A stretch of DNA of 64,000 nucleotides from an uncultured Caldilineaceae bacterium (GCA_958295915.1 OY282381.1:1758722-1822721); one strand, 5' to 3'. Positions 45,011 through 55,367 are shown, counted from the stretch's first letter. Notes: generated by a model not told the origin, from the letters alone. Made by a program: numbers and translations.

Positions 45011-47500
45011 CTACCGATCAAAACGGAACTCGTCCTCCCAGAGGCGACCTTCGTCAGTGAACTGGCCGGTCCTGATGCTGGTGATGGCGTACTCCGGGAG
45101 GGCGATGGCCGCCATACACTTGCCCTCGAACATCACGCCGCGCCACTCGAAGTCAAAATCCAGGTTGTCGAAGTCGTACGGCTTGCGATGGTCGGGCAGG
45201 TCATTCGCGTCGACCGGGATTACGTGCAGAAAAAAGTGCGGCTCCGTGTCCGCCGGCGCGCACGGCTCCTTCAAATAGAACAAGCTGTTTTCGTTGACAT
45301 ATACGTCGAAGTCGGAGCGGACGACCGGCTCGGCAGACATGATTAGCTGGTATCTCTCCTCCATGGCGGCAGCTTCGATCTTAATTGTAAAATGCCGATC
45401 AAAGCGGAACTCGCCCTCCCAGAGGCTCCCTTCGTCAGTGTACTGGCCGGTCCTGATGCTGGTGATGGCGTACTCCGGGAGAGCGCGTTCCGCCATACAC
45501 TTGCCCTCGAATATCACGCCGCGCCACTCGAAGTCAAAATCCAGGTTGTCGAAGTCGTACGGCTTGCGATGGTCGGGCAGGTCATTCGCGTCGACCGGGA
45601 TTACGTGCAGAAAGAACAACGCCTCCGTATCCGCCGGCGCGCACGGCTCCTTAAAATAGAATAATCTGTTTTCGTTGACATATACGTCGAAATCGGAGCG
45701 GACGACCGGCTCGGCAGACATGATTAGCCGGTATCTCTCCTCCATGGCGGCAGCTTCGATCTTAATTGTAAAATGCCGATCAAAGCGGAACTTGCCCTCC
45801 CAGAGGCTCCCTTCGTCAGCGTGCTGGCCGGTCCTGATGCTGATGATGGCGTACTCCGGGAGGGCGATGGCCGCCATACACTTGCCCTCGAATATCACGC
45901 CGCGCCACTCGAAACCAAAACCCAGGTCGTCGAAGTCGTACCGCTTGCGATGGTCGGGCAGGTCATTCGCGTCGACCGGGATTACGTGCAGAAAGAACGA
46001 CGCCTCCGTGTCCACCGGCGCGCACGGCTCCTTAAAATAGAACAAGCTGTTTTCGTTGACATATACGTCGAAGTCGGAGCGGATTATGGGATCGCCGACT
46101 TCGCCGCTAAGAAATTGGTTGGCGGACGGGCTGAACTTCGCCGTCCAAATGGCGTCCTCGGCCCAAAAGCCAACGTGTTGGCCGGTGCGGATGACGCTGA
46201 TGCTGGCGTGCTCAGGGAGGGGGAAAGTCGCTATGCACTTGCCCTCGAATATCGCGCCCCGCCGGTCAAAGAGAAAGCCACCGGGAAAGCCACCGGCATA
46301 GACATTCGCGTTGTCGAAGAGGACGCGCAAATAGAAGTGCGGCTCCGTATCCGCCGGCGCGCACGGCTCCTTAAAATAGAACAATCGATTCTCAATCAGA
46401 TAGACGTCAAAATCGGAGCGGGCGACCGGCTCGGCAGACATGATTAGCTGGTATCTCTCCTCCATGGCGGCAGCTTCGACCTTAATTGTGAAATACTGCA
46501 AAAGCGCCAATCCGATACTGCCAACCATCGCCAAAGAGCACACCATCGGCCAGGGAGGCATCAGCGCCTTCAAGCTCTTCGGGATCGCGCGAATGCCGAA
46601 CTGGGGGAATCCCGCCGCGCGCCGTCCCTGAGCCAGCAATAGTTCGAGAGCATAGAAAAGGCAGGCCATGCCGAACAGATACTCGTATATCTCCAGCATA
46701 TAACCGATGTAGATATGCTTGTGCACATACGAGAGAGCCAGAACGAGCGCCACGGTTACAACCGTGGCAATGAACAATCTGGCTTGCCCGGAAAGCAGCG
46801 TGTAGATGGCAAAGATCAGAAGCAGCGCCCTCTCCTTGCCGACATAGCTCAGGGAGAAAAGCAAGTCCGGGCTCATCATCGTGTATCCGTGAAACCGCGT
46901 ATAGGACAGCGCCAGCAGAAAGCCCAATATCAGCAGCATTGATGGCAGTGGAATCCCGAAGAGCGTATCTTTCCGATAGCAGAAAGCAACGCCGGTTGCC
47001 AGGCACAGCAACAGCATCCCATACGAGCCGATCGTCTCGAAGTATACCAGCCCTGTATTGTGAACATTGAATTCGTTCTGGACGTTCAAGCCCATCAGAA
47101 AATCGGGCGTCGTGAAGCCGAATATGCGCTGTCCCCAACTGATTTCTTCGCCGGCGACGAACACCAGCGCAAGACCGCCGAGAATATAGATGCAGCGTGG
47201 AAAGGCGCTCCGCTCCACCCAAGCCGTGGCGAACAGCAAAAACCCCGCCAGGAGATACAGGCCAGAGGTGAGATTCTCCACCCAGTGGTCTTCCTGGCTC
47301 AGCGCAGAGTAGCGCCACGGGTCGGTAACCAAGAGATAGCTGAAGAAAAATACGCTCAGACACAGAAAGAGGTATCCGAGGACAGCAATCTTGCTGTCGA
47401 AGCTCTTCACCCCCCCTCCCCGTACGTATGTTCTATAGCGGGCGACAAGGGCGCGCCAGAGAGTATTCAGAGCCGGGCCATTGGGCATAGTCAGGTTCAT
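45011..47500 (-). CDS. 9-TM membrane protein with four C-terminal extracytoplasmic domains (paralogue 1)
   Basis: 829 aa from the family-wide start MNLTMPNGPALNTLWRALVA; the frame is open 22 codons further into the palindromic repeats. After YVRGGGVKSFDS come nine hydrophobic helices (e.g. AVLGYLFLCLSVFFFSYLL, LYLLAGFLLFATAWV, MVCSLAMVGSIGLALLQYF) with the conserved FVAGEEISWGQRIFGFTTPD and FNVHN between helices 3 and 4. Positive charges at the N-terminus and an odd helix number put the C-terminus outside. Four copies of a ~120-residue domain follow (SDFDVY, KEPCAPADTE, LPDHRK, FEGKC, RTGQ), the first of a distinct subtype. The two conserved Cys could form a disulfide. No named function. The G-tract is interrupted (G4-A-G7), hence stable. 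Confidence 0.85.
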   Translation of the reverse strand: MNLTMPNGPALNTLWRALVARYRTYVRGGGVKSFDSKIAVLGYLFLCLSVFFFSYLLVTDPWRYSALSQEDHWVENLTSGLYLLAGFLLFATAWVERSAFPRCIYILGGLALVFVAGEEISWGQRIFGFTTPDFLMGLNVQNEFNVHNTGLVYFETIGSYGMLLLCLATGVAFCYRKDTLFGIPLPSMLLILGFLLALSYTRFHGYTMMSPDLLFSLSYVGKERALLLIFAIYTLLSGQARLFIATVVTVALVLALSYVHKHIYIGYMLEIYEYLFGMACLFYALELLLAQGRRAAGFPQFGIRAIPKSLKALMPPWPMVCSLAMVGSIGLALLQYFTIKVEAAAMEERYQLIMSAEPVARSDFDVYLIENRLFYFKEPCAPADTEPHFYLRVLFDNANVYAGGFPGGFLFDRRGAIFEGKCIATFPLPEHASISVIRTGQHVGFWAEDAIWTAKFSPSANQFLSGEVGDPIIRSDFDVYVNENSLFYFKEPCAPVDTEASFFLHVIPVDANDLPDHRKRYDFDDLGFGFEWRGVIFEGKCMAAIALPEYAIISIRTGQHADEGSLWEGKFRFDRHFTIKIEAAAMEERYRLIMSAEPVVRSDFDVYVNENRLFYFKEPCAPADTEALFFLHVIPVDANDLPDHRKPYDFDNLDFDFEWRGVIFEGKCMAERALPEYAITSIRTGQYTDEGSLWEGEFRFDRHFTIKIEAAAMEERYQLIMSAEPVVRSDFDVYVNENSLFYLKEPCAPADTEPHFFLHVIPVDANDLPDHRKPYDFDNLDFDFEWRGVMFEGKCMAAIALPEYAITSIRTGQFTDEGRLWEDEFRFDR

Positions 47501-47514
47501 TTTCTGTTTCATTA

Positions 47515-47564
47515 TCGCGCCCCACAGTGGCGCGCATTCCTTATCGCGCCCTACAGTGGCGCGC
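47515..47564. repeat. Leader array of family A palindromes, 2 units (paralogue 1)
   Basis: Two ~30-bp units (core GCGCCCCACAGTGGCGC, spacer ATTCCTTA) between the GGAGGGAA segment and the AACAGAAAATG start region. Confidence 0.85.
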
Positions 47565-47628
47565 AAAACAGTTTCCCTCCAGTTATGCAGTGTAAGTATA
47601 GCATAGGGAAATAACCCGCCGGCTCCCT

Positions 47629-49302
47629 CTACCGATCAAAACGGAACTCGCCCTCCCAGAGGCGACCTTCGTCAGTGAACTGGCCGGTCCTGATGCTGGT
47701 GATAGCGTACTCCGGGAGGGCGATGGCCGCCATACACTTGCCCTCGAATATCACGCCGCGCCACTCGAAGTCAAAATCCAGGTTGTCGAAGCCGTACGGC
47801 TTGCGATGGTCGGGCAGGTCATCCTCGTCCGCGGGAATCAGGTGCAGAAAAAAGTGCGGCTCCGTGTCCGCCGGCGCGCACGGCTCCTTAAAATAGAACA
47901 ATCGATTCTCAATCAGATAGACGTCAAGATCGGAGCGGACGACTTCGATCTTAATTGTGAAGTACCGATCAAAACGGAACTCGCCCTCCCAGAGGCTCCC
48001 TTCGTCAGTGTGCTGGCCGGTCCTGATGCTGGTGATGGCGTACTCCGGGAGGGCGATGGCCGCCATACACTTGCCCGCGAATATCAGGCCGCGCCAGTTG
48101 AAACCAAAATCCAGGTTGTCGAAGCCGTACGGCTTGCGATGGTCGGGCAGGTCATTCGCGTCGCCCGGGATTACGTGCAGAAAGAACAACGGCTCCGTAT
48201 CCGCCGGCGCGCACGACTCCTTAAAATAGAACAATCGATTCTCAATCAGATAGACGTCAAAATCGGAGCGGACGACTTCGACCTTAATTGTGAAATACTG
48301 CAAAAGCGCCAATCCGATACTGCCAACCATCACCAAAGAGCACACCATCGGCCAGGGAGGCATCAGCGCCTTCAAGCTCTTCTGGATCGCGCGAATCCCG
48401 AACTGGGGGAATCCCGCCGCGCGCCGTCCCTGAGCCAGCCATAGTTCGAGAGCATAGAAAAGGCAGGCCATGCCGAACAGATACTCGTACACCTCATTTA
48501 TACGACCGACGTAGCTATGCTTGTGCACATACGAGAGAGCCAGAACGAGCGCCACGGTTACAACCGTGGCAATGAACAATCTGGCTTGCCCGGAAAGCAG
48601 CGTGTAGATGACAAAGATCAGAAGCAGCGCCCTCTCCTTGCCGACATAGTCCCAGGAGAAAAGCAAGTCCGGGCTCATCATCGCGTATCCTCGAAACCGC
48701 CCATAGGACAGCGCCAGCAGAAAGCCCAATATCAGCAGCATTGATGGCAGTGGAATCCCGAAGAGCGTATCTTTCCGACGGAAGAAAGCAACGCCGGTTG
48801 CCAGGCACAGCAACAGCATCCCATACGAGCCGATCGTCTCGAAGTTTACCAGCGCTGTATTGTGAACATTGAATTCGTTCTGGGCGTTCAAGCCCATCAG
48901 AAAATCAGGCGTCGTGAAGCCGAATATGCGCTGTCCCCAACTGATTTCTTCGCCGGCGACGAACACCAGCGCAAGACCGCCGAGAATATAGATGCCGCGT
49001 GGCAAGGCGCTCCGCTCCACCCAAGCCGTGGCGAACAGCAAAAGACCCGCCAGGAGATACAGGCCAGCGGTGAGATTCTCCACCCAGTAGTCTTCCTGGC
49101 TCAGCGCAGAGTAGCGCCATGGGTCGGTAACCAAGAGATAGCTGAAGAAAAATATGCTCAGGCACAGAAAGAGGTATCCGAGGACAGCAAGATTGCTGTC
49201 GAAGCTCTTCACCCCCTCCCTCCACACGTGTGTTCTATAACGGGCGACAAGGGCGCGCCAGAGAGTATTCAGAGCCGGGCCGTTGGGCATAGTCAGGTTC
49301 AT
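47629..49302 (-). CDS. 9-TM membrane protein with two C-terminal domains (paralogue 2)
   Basis: 557 aa. Same leader, nine helices and GEEISWGQRIFG motif as paralogue 1. It carries only two C-terminal domains, both of the SDFDVYLIENRLFYFKE form and joined by FTIKIEVV instead of the longer AAAMEERYQLIMSAEP linker. The junction codons read THVWREGVKSF, i.e. the G-tract is interrupted by A residues and cannot slip easily. The same junction is found in paralogues 6 and 7. Confidence 0.85.
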   Translation of the reverse strand: MNLTMPNGPALNTLWRALVARYRTHVWREGVKSFDSNLAVLGYLFLCLSIFFFSYLLVTDPWRYSALSQEDYWVENLTAGLYLLAGLLLFATAWVERSALPRGIYILGGLALVFVAGEEISWGQRIFGFTTPDFLMGLNAQNEFNVHNTALVNFETIGSYGMLLLCLATGVAFFRRKDTLFGIPLPSMLLILGFLLALSYGRFRGYAMMSPDLLFSWDYVGKERALLLIFVIYTLLSGQARLFIATVVTVALVLALSYVHKHSYVGRINEVYEYLFGMACLFYALELWLAQGRRAAGFPQFGIRAIQKSLKALMPPWPMVCSLVMVGSIGLALLQYFTIKVEVVRSDFDVYLIENRLFYFKESCAPADTEPLFFLHVIPGDANDLPDHRKPYGFDNLDFGFNWRGLIFAGKCMAAIALPEYAITSIRTGQHTDEGSLWEGEFRFDRYFTIKIEVVRSDLDVYLIENRLFYFKEPCAPADTEPHFFLHLIPADEDDLPDHRKPYGFDNLDFDFEWRGVIFEGKCMAAIALPEYAITSIRTGQFTDEGRLWEGEFRFDR

Positions 49303-49316
49303 TTTCTGTCTCATTA

Positions 49317-49427
49317 TCGCGCCCTACAGTGGCGCGCATTCACTGTCGCGCATTCACTGTCGCGCCCTACAGTGGCGCGCATTCACTGTCGCGCCCTACA
49401 GTGGCGCGCATTCACTGTCGCGCCCTC
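49317..49427. repeat. Leader array of family A palindromes, ~3.5 units (paralogue 2)
   Basis: Three full units and two partial ones (TCGCGCATTCACTG without the left arm), showing unit gain and loss within the array. Confidence 0.85.
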
Positions 49428-49477
49428 CAGTTATGCAGTGTAAGTATAGCATAGGGAAATAACCCGCCCGCCCCTCA

Positions 49478-51541
49478 CTACCGATCAAAGCGGAACTCGC
49501 CCTCCCAGAGGCGACCTGCGTCAGTGAACTGGCCGGTCCGGATGCTGGTGATGGCGTACTCCGGGAGGACGATGGCCGCCATACACTTGCCCTCGAATAT
49601 CACGCCGCGCCACTCGAAACCAAAATCCAGGTTGTCGAAGCCGTACGGCTTGCGATGGTCGGGCAGGTCATCCTCGTCCACGGGAATCAGGTGCAGAAAG
49701 AACAACGCCTCCGTGTCCGCCGGCGCGCACGGCTCCTTAAAATAGAACAATCGATTATCAATCAGATAGACGTCAAAATCGGAGCGGACGACTTCGATCT
49801 TAATTGTGAAGTACCGATCAAAGCGGAACTCGCCCTCCCAGAGGCGACCTGCGTCAGTGAACTGGCCGGTCCTGATGCGGGTGATGGCGTACTCCGGGAG
49901 GGCGATGGCCGCCATACACTTGCCCTCGAATATCACGCCGCGCCACTCGAAACCAAAATCCAGGTTGTCGAAGTCGTACCGCTTGCGATGGTCGGGCAGG
50001 TCATTCGCGTCGCCCGGGATTACGTGCAGAAAGAACAACGCCTCCGTGTCCGCCGGCGCGCACGGCTCCTTAAAATAGAACAATCTGTTTTCGTTGACAT
50101 ATACGTCGAAGTCGGAGCGGATTATGGGGTCGCCGACTTCGCCGCTAAGAAATTGGTTGGCGGACGGGCTGAACTTCGCCGTCCAAATGGCGTCCCTGGT
50201 CCAAATGCCAACGCGTTGGCCGGTCTGGATGATGCTGGCGTGCTCAGGGAGGGGGAAAGTCGCTATGCACCTCCCATCGGACCTCGCGCCGCGCCAGCCA
50301 GAGAGAAAGCCACCGTGAAGGCGACCGGCATAGACATTCGCGTTGTCGAAGAGGACGCGCAAATAGAAGAGCGGCTCCGTATCCGCCGGCGCGCACGGCT
50401 CCTTAAAATAGAACAATCGATTCTCAATCAGATAGACGTCAAAATCGGAGCGGACGACCGGCTCGGCAGACATGATTAGCTGGTATCTCTCCTCCATGGC
50501 GGCAGCTTCGACCTTAATTGTGAAATACTGCAAAAGCGCCAATCCGATACTGCCAACCATCGCCAAAGAGCACACCATCAGCCAGGGAGGCATCAGCGCC
50601 TTCAAGCTCTTTGGGATCGCGCGAATGCCGAACTGGGGGCATCCCGCCGCGCGCCATCCCTGAGCCAGCAATAGTTCGAGAGCATAGAAAAGGCAGGCCA
50701 TGCCGAACAGATACTCGTACACCTCACTTATATGACTGATGTAGCTATGCTTGTGCACATACGAGAGAGCCAGAACGAGCGCCACGGTTACAACCGTGGC
50801 AATGAACAATCTGGCTTGCCCGGAAAGCAGCGTGTAGATGACAAAGATCAGAAGCAGCGCCCTCTCCTTGCCGACATAGTCCCAGGAGAAAAGCAAGTCC
50901 GGGCTCATCATCGTGTATCCGTGAAACTCCCTATAGGACAGCGCCAGCAGAAAGCCCAATATCAGCAGCATTGATGGCAGTGGAATCCCGAAGAGCGTAT
51001 CTTTCCGACAGCAGAAAGCAACGCCGGTTGCCAGGCACAGCAACAGCATCCCATACGTGCCAATTGTCGCGACGTGTACCAGCCCTGTATTGTGAACATT
51101 GAATTCGTTCAGGGTGTTCAAGTCCATCAGAAAATCGGGCGTCGTGAAGCCGAATATGCGCTGTCCCCAACTGATTTCTTCGCCGGCGACGAACACCAGC
51201 CCAAGACCGCCGAGAATATAGATGCCGCGTGGCAAGGCGCTCCGCTCCACCCAAGCCGTGGCGAACAGCAAAAGCCCCGCCAGGAGATACAGGCCAGCGG
51301 TGAGATTCTCCACCCCCCAGTGGTCTTCCTCGCTCAGCGCAGAGTAGCGCCACGGGTCGGTAACCATGAGATAGCTGAAGAAAAATACGTTCAGACACAG
51401 AAAGAGGTATCCGAGGACAGCAAGATTGCTGTCGAAGCTCTTTACCCCCCCCCCCCCCCCCCGTACGTATGTTCTATAACGGGCGACAAGGGCGCGCCAG
51501 AGAGTATTCAGAGCCGGGCCGTTGGGCATAGTCAGGTTCAT
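49478..51541 (-). CDS. 9-TM membrane protein with three C-terminal domains and an 18-G tract (paralogue 3)
   Basis: 687 aa. Leader, nine helices, then one first-subtype and two second-subtype C-terminal domains. Between leader and first helix lies an uninterrupted run of 18 G (51445-51462, C on the plus strand), in frame and read as VRGGGGGVKSF. AAGGA is kept 8 nt before the start codon, as in the deacetylase gene. The loop before helix 4 is of the VHVATIGTYGM type, shared with paralogues 6 and 8. Confidence 0.85.
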   Translation of the reverse strand: MNLTMPNGPALNTLWRALVARYRTYVRGGGGGVKSFDSNLAVLGYLFLCLNVFFFSYLMVTDPWRYSALSEEDHWGVENLTAGLYLLAGLLLFATAWVERSALPRGIYILGGLGLVFVAGEEISWGQRIFGFTTPDFLMDLNTLNEFNVHNTGLVHVATIGTYGMLLLCLATGVAFCCRKDTLFGIPLPSMLLILGFLLALSYREFHGYTMMSPDLLFSWDYVGKERALLLIFVIYTLLSGQARLFIATVVTVALVLALSYVHKHSYISHISEVYEYLFGMACLFYALELLLAQGWRAAGCPQFGIRAIPKSLKALMPPWLMVCSLAMVGSIGLALLQYFTIKVEAAAMEERYQLIMSAEPVVRSDFDVYLIENRLFYFKEPCAPADTEPLFYLRVLFDNANVYAGRLHGGFLSGWRGARSDGRCIATFPLPEHASIIQTGQRVGIWTRDAIWTAKFSPSANQFLSGEVGDPIIRSDFDVYVNENRLFYFKEPCAPADTEALFFLHVIPGDANDLPDHRKRYDFDNLDFGFEWRGVIFEGKCMAAIALPEYAITRIRTGQFTDAGRLWEGEFRFDRYFTIKIEVVRSDFDVYLIDNRLFYFKEPCAPADTEALFFLHLIPVDEDDLPDHRKPYGFDNLDFGFEWRGVIFEGKCMAAIVLPEYAITSIRTGQFTDAGRLWEGEFRFDR
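51445..51462 (-). repeat. Homopolymeric G18 tract in a coding sequence
   Basis: 18 consecutive C on the plus strand (G on the coding strand) after codon ~28; frame maintained. Confidence 0.9.
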
Positions 51542-51555
51542 TTTCTGTTTCCTTA

Positions 51556-51605
51556 TCGCGCCCCACAGTGGCGCGCATTCATCGTCGCGCCCTACAGTGG
51601 CGCGC
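51556..51605. repeat. Leader array of family A palindromes, 2 units (paralogue 3)
   Basis: Two units, spacer ATTCATCG. Confidence 0.85.
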
Positions 51606-51668
51606 AAAACAACTTTCCCATCCAGTTATGCAGCGTACGTATAGCATAGGGAAACCCGCCGGCTCCCA

Positions 51669-53406
51669 CTACCGATCAAAGCGGAACTCGCCCTCCCAGA
51701 GGCGACCTGCGTCAGTGAACTGGCCGGTCCGGATGCTGGTGATGGCGTACTCCGGGAGGACGATGGCCGCCATACACTTGCCCTCGAATATCACGCCGCG
51801 CCAGTCGAAACCAAAATCCAGGTTGTCGAAGCCGTACGGCTTGCGATGGTCGGGCAGGTCATCCTCGTCCACGGGAATCAGGTGCAGAAAGAACAACGCC
51901 TCCGTATCCGCCGGCGCGCACGGCTCCTTAAAATAGAACAAGCTGTTTTCGTTGACATATACGTCGAAGTCGGAGCGGATTATAGGATCGCCGACTTCGC
52001 CGCTAAGAAATTGGTTGGCGGACGGGCTGAACTTCGCCGTCCAAATGGCGTCCTTGGCCCAAAAGCCAACGTGTTGGCCGGTCTGGCCGGTCCGGATGAC
52101 GCTGGCGTGCTCAGGGAGGGGGAAAGTCGCTATGCACCTCCCATCGGACCTCGCGCCGCGCCAGCCAAAGAGAACGCTACTGTGAAAGCCACCGGCATAG
52201 ACATTCGCGTTGTCGAAGAGGACGTGCAAATAGAAGCGCGGCTCCGTATCCGCCGGCGCGCACGGCTCCTTAAAATAGAACAATCGATTCTCAATCAGAT
52301 AGACGTCAAAATCGGAGCGGACGACCGGCTCGGCAGACATGATTAGCTGGTATCTCTCCTCCATGGCGGCAGCTTCGACCTTAATTGTGAAATACTGCAA
52401 AAGCGCCAATCCGATACTGCCAACCATCGCCAAAGAGCACACCATCGGCCAGGAAGGCATCAGCGCCTTCAAGCTCTTTGGGATCGCGCGAATGCCGAAC
52501 TGGGGGAATCCCGCCGCGCGCCATCCCTGAGCCAGCAATAGTTCGAGAGCATAGAAAAGGCAGGCCATGCCGAACAGATACTCGTACACCTCATTTATAT
52601 GACTGATGTAGCTATGCTTGTGCACATACGAGAGAGCCAGAACGAGCGCCACGGTTACAACCGTGGCAATGAACAATCTGGCTTGCCCGGAAAGCAGCGT
52701 GTAGATGACAAAGATCAGAAGCAGCGCCCTCTCCTTGCCGACATAGTCCCAGGAGAAAAGCAAGTCCGGGCTCATCATCGTGTATCCGTGAAACCGCGTA
52801 TAGGACAGCGCCAGCAGAAAGCCCAATATCAGCAGCATTGATGGCAGTGGAATCCCGAAGAGCGTATCTTTCCGATAGCAGAAAGCAACGCCGGTTGCCA
52901 GGCACAGCAACAGCATCCCATACGAGCCGATCGTCTCGAAGTTTACCAGCGCTGTATTGTGAACATTGAATTCGTTCTGGGCGTTCAAACCCATCAGAAA
53001 ATCGGGCGTCGTGAAGCCGAATATGCGCTGTCCCCAACTGATTTCTTCGCCGGCGACGAACACCAGCCCAAGACCGCCGAGAATATAGATGCCGCGTGGA
53101 AAGGCGCTCCGCTCCACCCAAGCCGTGGCGAACAGCAAAAGACCCGCCAGGAGATACAGGCCAGCGGCGAGATTCTCCACCCCCCAGTGGTCTTCCTCGC
53201 TCAGCGCAGAGTAGCGCCACGGGTCGGTAACCATGAGATAGCTGAAGAAAAATACGTTCAGACACAGAAAGAGGTATCCGAGGACAGAAATCTTGCTGTC
53301 GAAGCTCTTTACCCCCCCCCCCCCCCCGCACGTATGTTCTATAACGGGCGACAAGGGCGCGCCAGAGAGTATTCAGAGCCGGGCCGTTGGGCATAGTCAG
53401 GTTCAT
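51669..53406 (-). CDS. 9-TM membrane protein with two C-terminal domains, out of frame at a 16-G tract (paralogue 4)
   Basis: Reading from the family start at 53406 (MNLTMPNGPALN), the frame passes through 16 G (53312-53327) and shifts to GGGGGKELRQQDF, which is the wrong frame for the membrane domain. The membrane part and both C-terminal domains are intact in the other frame (51669-53354), which can begin at an ATG at 53354 reading MSPVIEHTC before the tract. So the gene is in a translationally off state with respect to its normal start, or makes a protein with a substituted N-terminus. All other paralogues have a tract length divisible by three. Adding two bases or losing one would restore the frame. 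Confidence 0.8.
53312..53327 (-). repeat. Homopolymeric G16 tract, frame-breaking
   Basis: 16 consecutive C on the plus strand. Length modulo 3 is 1, unlike the 6, 12 and 18 of the sister genes. Confidence 0.88.
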
Positions 53407-53420
53407 TTTCTGTTTCATTA

Positions 53421-53490
53421 TCGCGCCCTACAGTGGCGCGCATTCATCGTCGCGCCCCACTGTGGCGCGCATTCACTGTCGCGCCCTACA
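53421..53490. repeat. Leader array of family A palindromes, ~2.5 units (paralogue 4)
   Basis: Two full units and a left half (GCGCCCTACAGTTATGCAG) fused directly to the promoter-proximal sequence. Confidence 0.8.
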
Positions 53491-53534
53491 GTTATGCAGC
53501 GTACGTATAGCATAGGGAAACCCGCCGGCTCCCA

Positions 53535-55268
53535 CTACCGATCAAAGCGGAACTCGCCCTCCCAGAGGCGACCTGCGTCAGTGAACTGGCCGGTCCGGAT
53601 GCTGGTGATGGCGTACTCCGGGAGGACGATGGCCGCCATACACTTGCCCTCGAATATCACGCCGCGCCAGTCGAAACCAAAATCCAGGTTGTCGAAGCCG
53701 TACGGCTTGCGATGGTCGGGCAGGTCATCCTCGTCCACGGGAATCAGGTGCAGAAAGAACAACGCCTCCGTATCCGCCGGCGCGCACGGCTCCTTAAAAT
53801 AGAACAAGCTGTTTTCGTTGACATATACGTCGAAGTCGGAGCGGATTATAGGACCGCCGACTTCGCCGCTAAGAAATTGGTTGGCGGACGGGCTGAACTT
53901 CGCCGTCCAAATGGCGTCCTTGGCCCAAAAGCCAACGTGTTGGCCGGTCTGGCCGGTCCGGATGACGCTGGCGTGCTCAGGGAGGGGGAAAGTCGCTATG
54001 CACCTCCCATCGGACCTCGCGCCGCGCCAGCCAAAGAGAACGCTACTGTGAAGGCCACCGGCATAGACATTCGCGTTGTCGAAGAGGACGTGCAAATAGA
54101 AGCGCGGCTCCGTATCCGCCGGCGCGCACGGCTCCTTAAAATAGAACAATCGATTATCAATCAGATAGACGTCAAAATCGGAGCGGACGACCGGCTCGGC
54201 AGACATGATTAGCTGGTATCTCTCCTCCATGGCGGCAGCTTCGACCTTAATTATGAAATACTGCAAAAGCGCCAATCCGATACTGCCAACCATCGCCAAA
54301 GAGCACACCATCGGCCAGGAAGGCATCAGCGCCTTCAAGCTCTTTGGGATCGCGCGAATGCCGAACTGGGGGAATCCCGCCGCGCGCCGTCCCTGAGCCA
54401 GCAATAGTTCGAGAGCATAGAAAAGGCAGGCCATGCCGAACAGATACTCGTACACCTCATTTATATGACTGATGTAGCTATGCTTGTGCACATACGAGAG
54501 AGCCAGAACGAGCGCCACGGTTACAACCGTGGCAATGAACAATCTGGCTTGCCCGGAAAGCAGCGTGTAGATGACAAAGATCAGAAGCAGCGCCCTCTCC
54601 TTGCCGACATAGTCCCAGGAGAAAAGCAAGTCCGGGCTCATCATCGTGTATCCGTGAAACTCCCTATAGGACAGCGCCAGCAGAAAGCCCAATATCAGCA
54701 GCATTGATGGCAGTGGAATCCCGAAGAGCGTATCTTTCCGATAGCAGAAAGCAACGCCGGTTGCCAGGCACAGCAACAGCATCCCATACGAGCCGATCGT
54801 CTCGAAGTTTACCAGCGCTGTATTGTGAACATTGAATTCGTTCTGGGCGTTCAAACCCATCAGAAAATCGGGCGTCGTGAAGCCGAATATGCGCTGTCCC
54901 CAACTGATTTCTTCGCCGGCGACGAACACCAGCCCAAGACCGCCGAGAATATAGATGCCGCGTGGAAAGGCGCTCCGCTCCACCCAAGCCGTGGCGAACA
55001 GCAAAAGCCCCGCCAGGAGATACAGGCCAGCGGCGAGATTCTCCACCCCCCAGTGGTCTTCCTCGCTCAGCGCAGAGTAGCGCCACGGGTCGGTAACCAT
55101 GAGATAGCTGAAGAAAAATACGTTCAGACACAGAAAGAGGTATCCGAGGACAGAAATCTTGCTGTCGAAGCTCTTTACCCCCCCCCCCCGCACGTATGTT
55201 CTATAACGGGCGACAAGGGCGCGCCAGAGAGTATTCAGAGCCGGGCCGTTGGGCATAGTCAGGTTCAT
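53535..55268 (-). CDS. 9-TM membrane protein with two C-terminal domains and a 12-G tract (paralogue 5)
   Basis: 577 aa. It is the closest relative of paralogue 4: over the membrane region and both C-terminal domains only a few residues differ. The tract has 12 G (55188-55199) and is in frame, read as VRGGGVKSF. The direct comparison with paralogue 4 makes the tract the main difference between an on and an off copy. Confidence 0.85.
   Translation of the reverse strand: MNLTMPNGPALNTLWRALVARYRTYVRGGGVKSFDSKISVLGYLFLCLNVFFFSYLMVTDPWRYSALSEEDHWGVENLAAGLYLLAGLLLFATAWVERSAFPRGIYILGGLGLVFVAGEEISWGQRIFGFTTPDFLMGLNAQNEFNVHNTALVNFETIGSYGMLLLCLATGVAFCYRKDTLFGIPLPSMLLILGFLLALSYREFHGYTMMSPDLLFSWDYVGKERALLLIFVIYTLLSGQARLFIATVVTVALVLALSYVHKHSYISHINEVYEYLFGMACLFYALELLLAQGRRAAGFPQFGIRAIPKSLKALMPSWPMVCSLAMVGSIGLALLQYFIIKVEAAAMEERYQLIMSAEPVVRSDFDVYLIDNRLFYFKEPCAPADTEPRFYLHVLFDNANVYAGGLHSSVLFGWRGARSDGRCIATFPLPEHASVIRTGQTGQHVGFWAKDAIWTAKFSPSANQFLSGEVGGPIIRSDFDVYVNENSLFYFKEPCAPADTEALFFLHLIPVDEDDLPDHRKPYGFDNLDFGFDWRGVIFEGKCMAAIVLPEYAITSIRTGQFTDAGRLWEGEFRFDR
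55188..55199 (-). repeat. Homopolymeric G12 tract in a coding sequence
   Basis: 12 consecutive C on the plus strand; frame maintained. Confidence 0.9.
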
Positions 55269-55282
55269 TTTCTGTTTCATTA

Positions 55283-55325
55283 TCGCGCCCCACTGTGGCG
55301 CGCATTCACTGTCGCGCCCTACAGT
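55283..55325. repeat. Leader array of family A palindromes, ~1.5 units (paralogue 5)
   Basis: One full unit and one left half, with the same half-unit junction as paralogue 4. Confidence 0.8.
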
Positions 55326-55367
55326 TATGCAGCGTACGTATAGCATAGGGAAACCCGCCGGCTCCCA

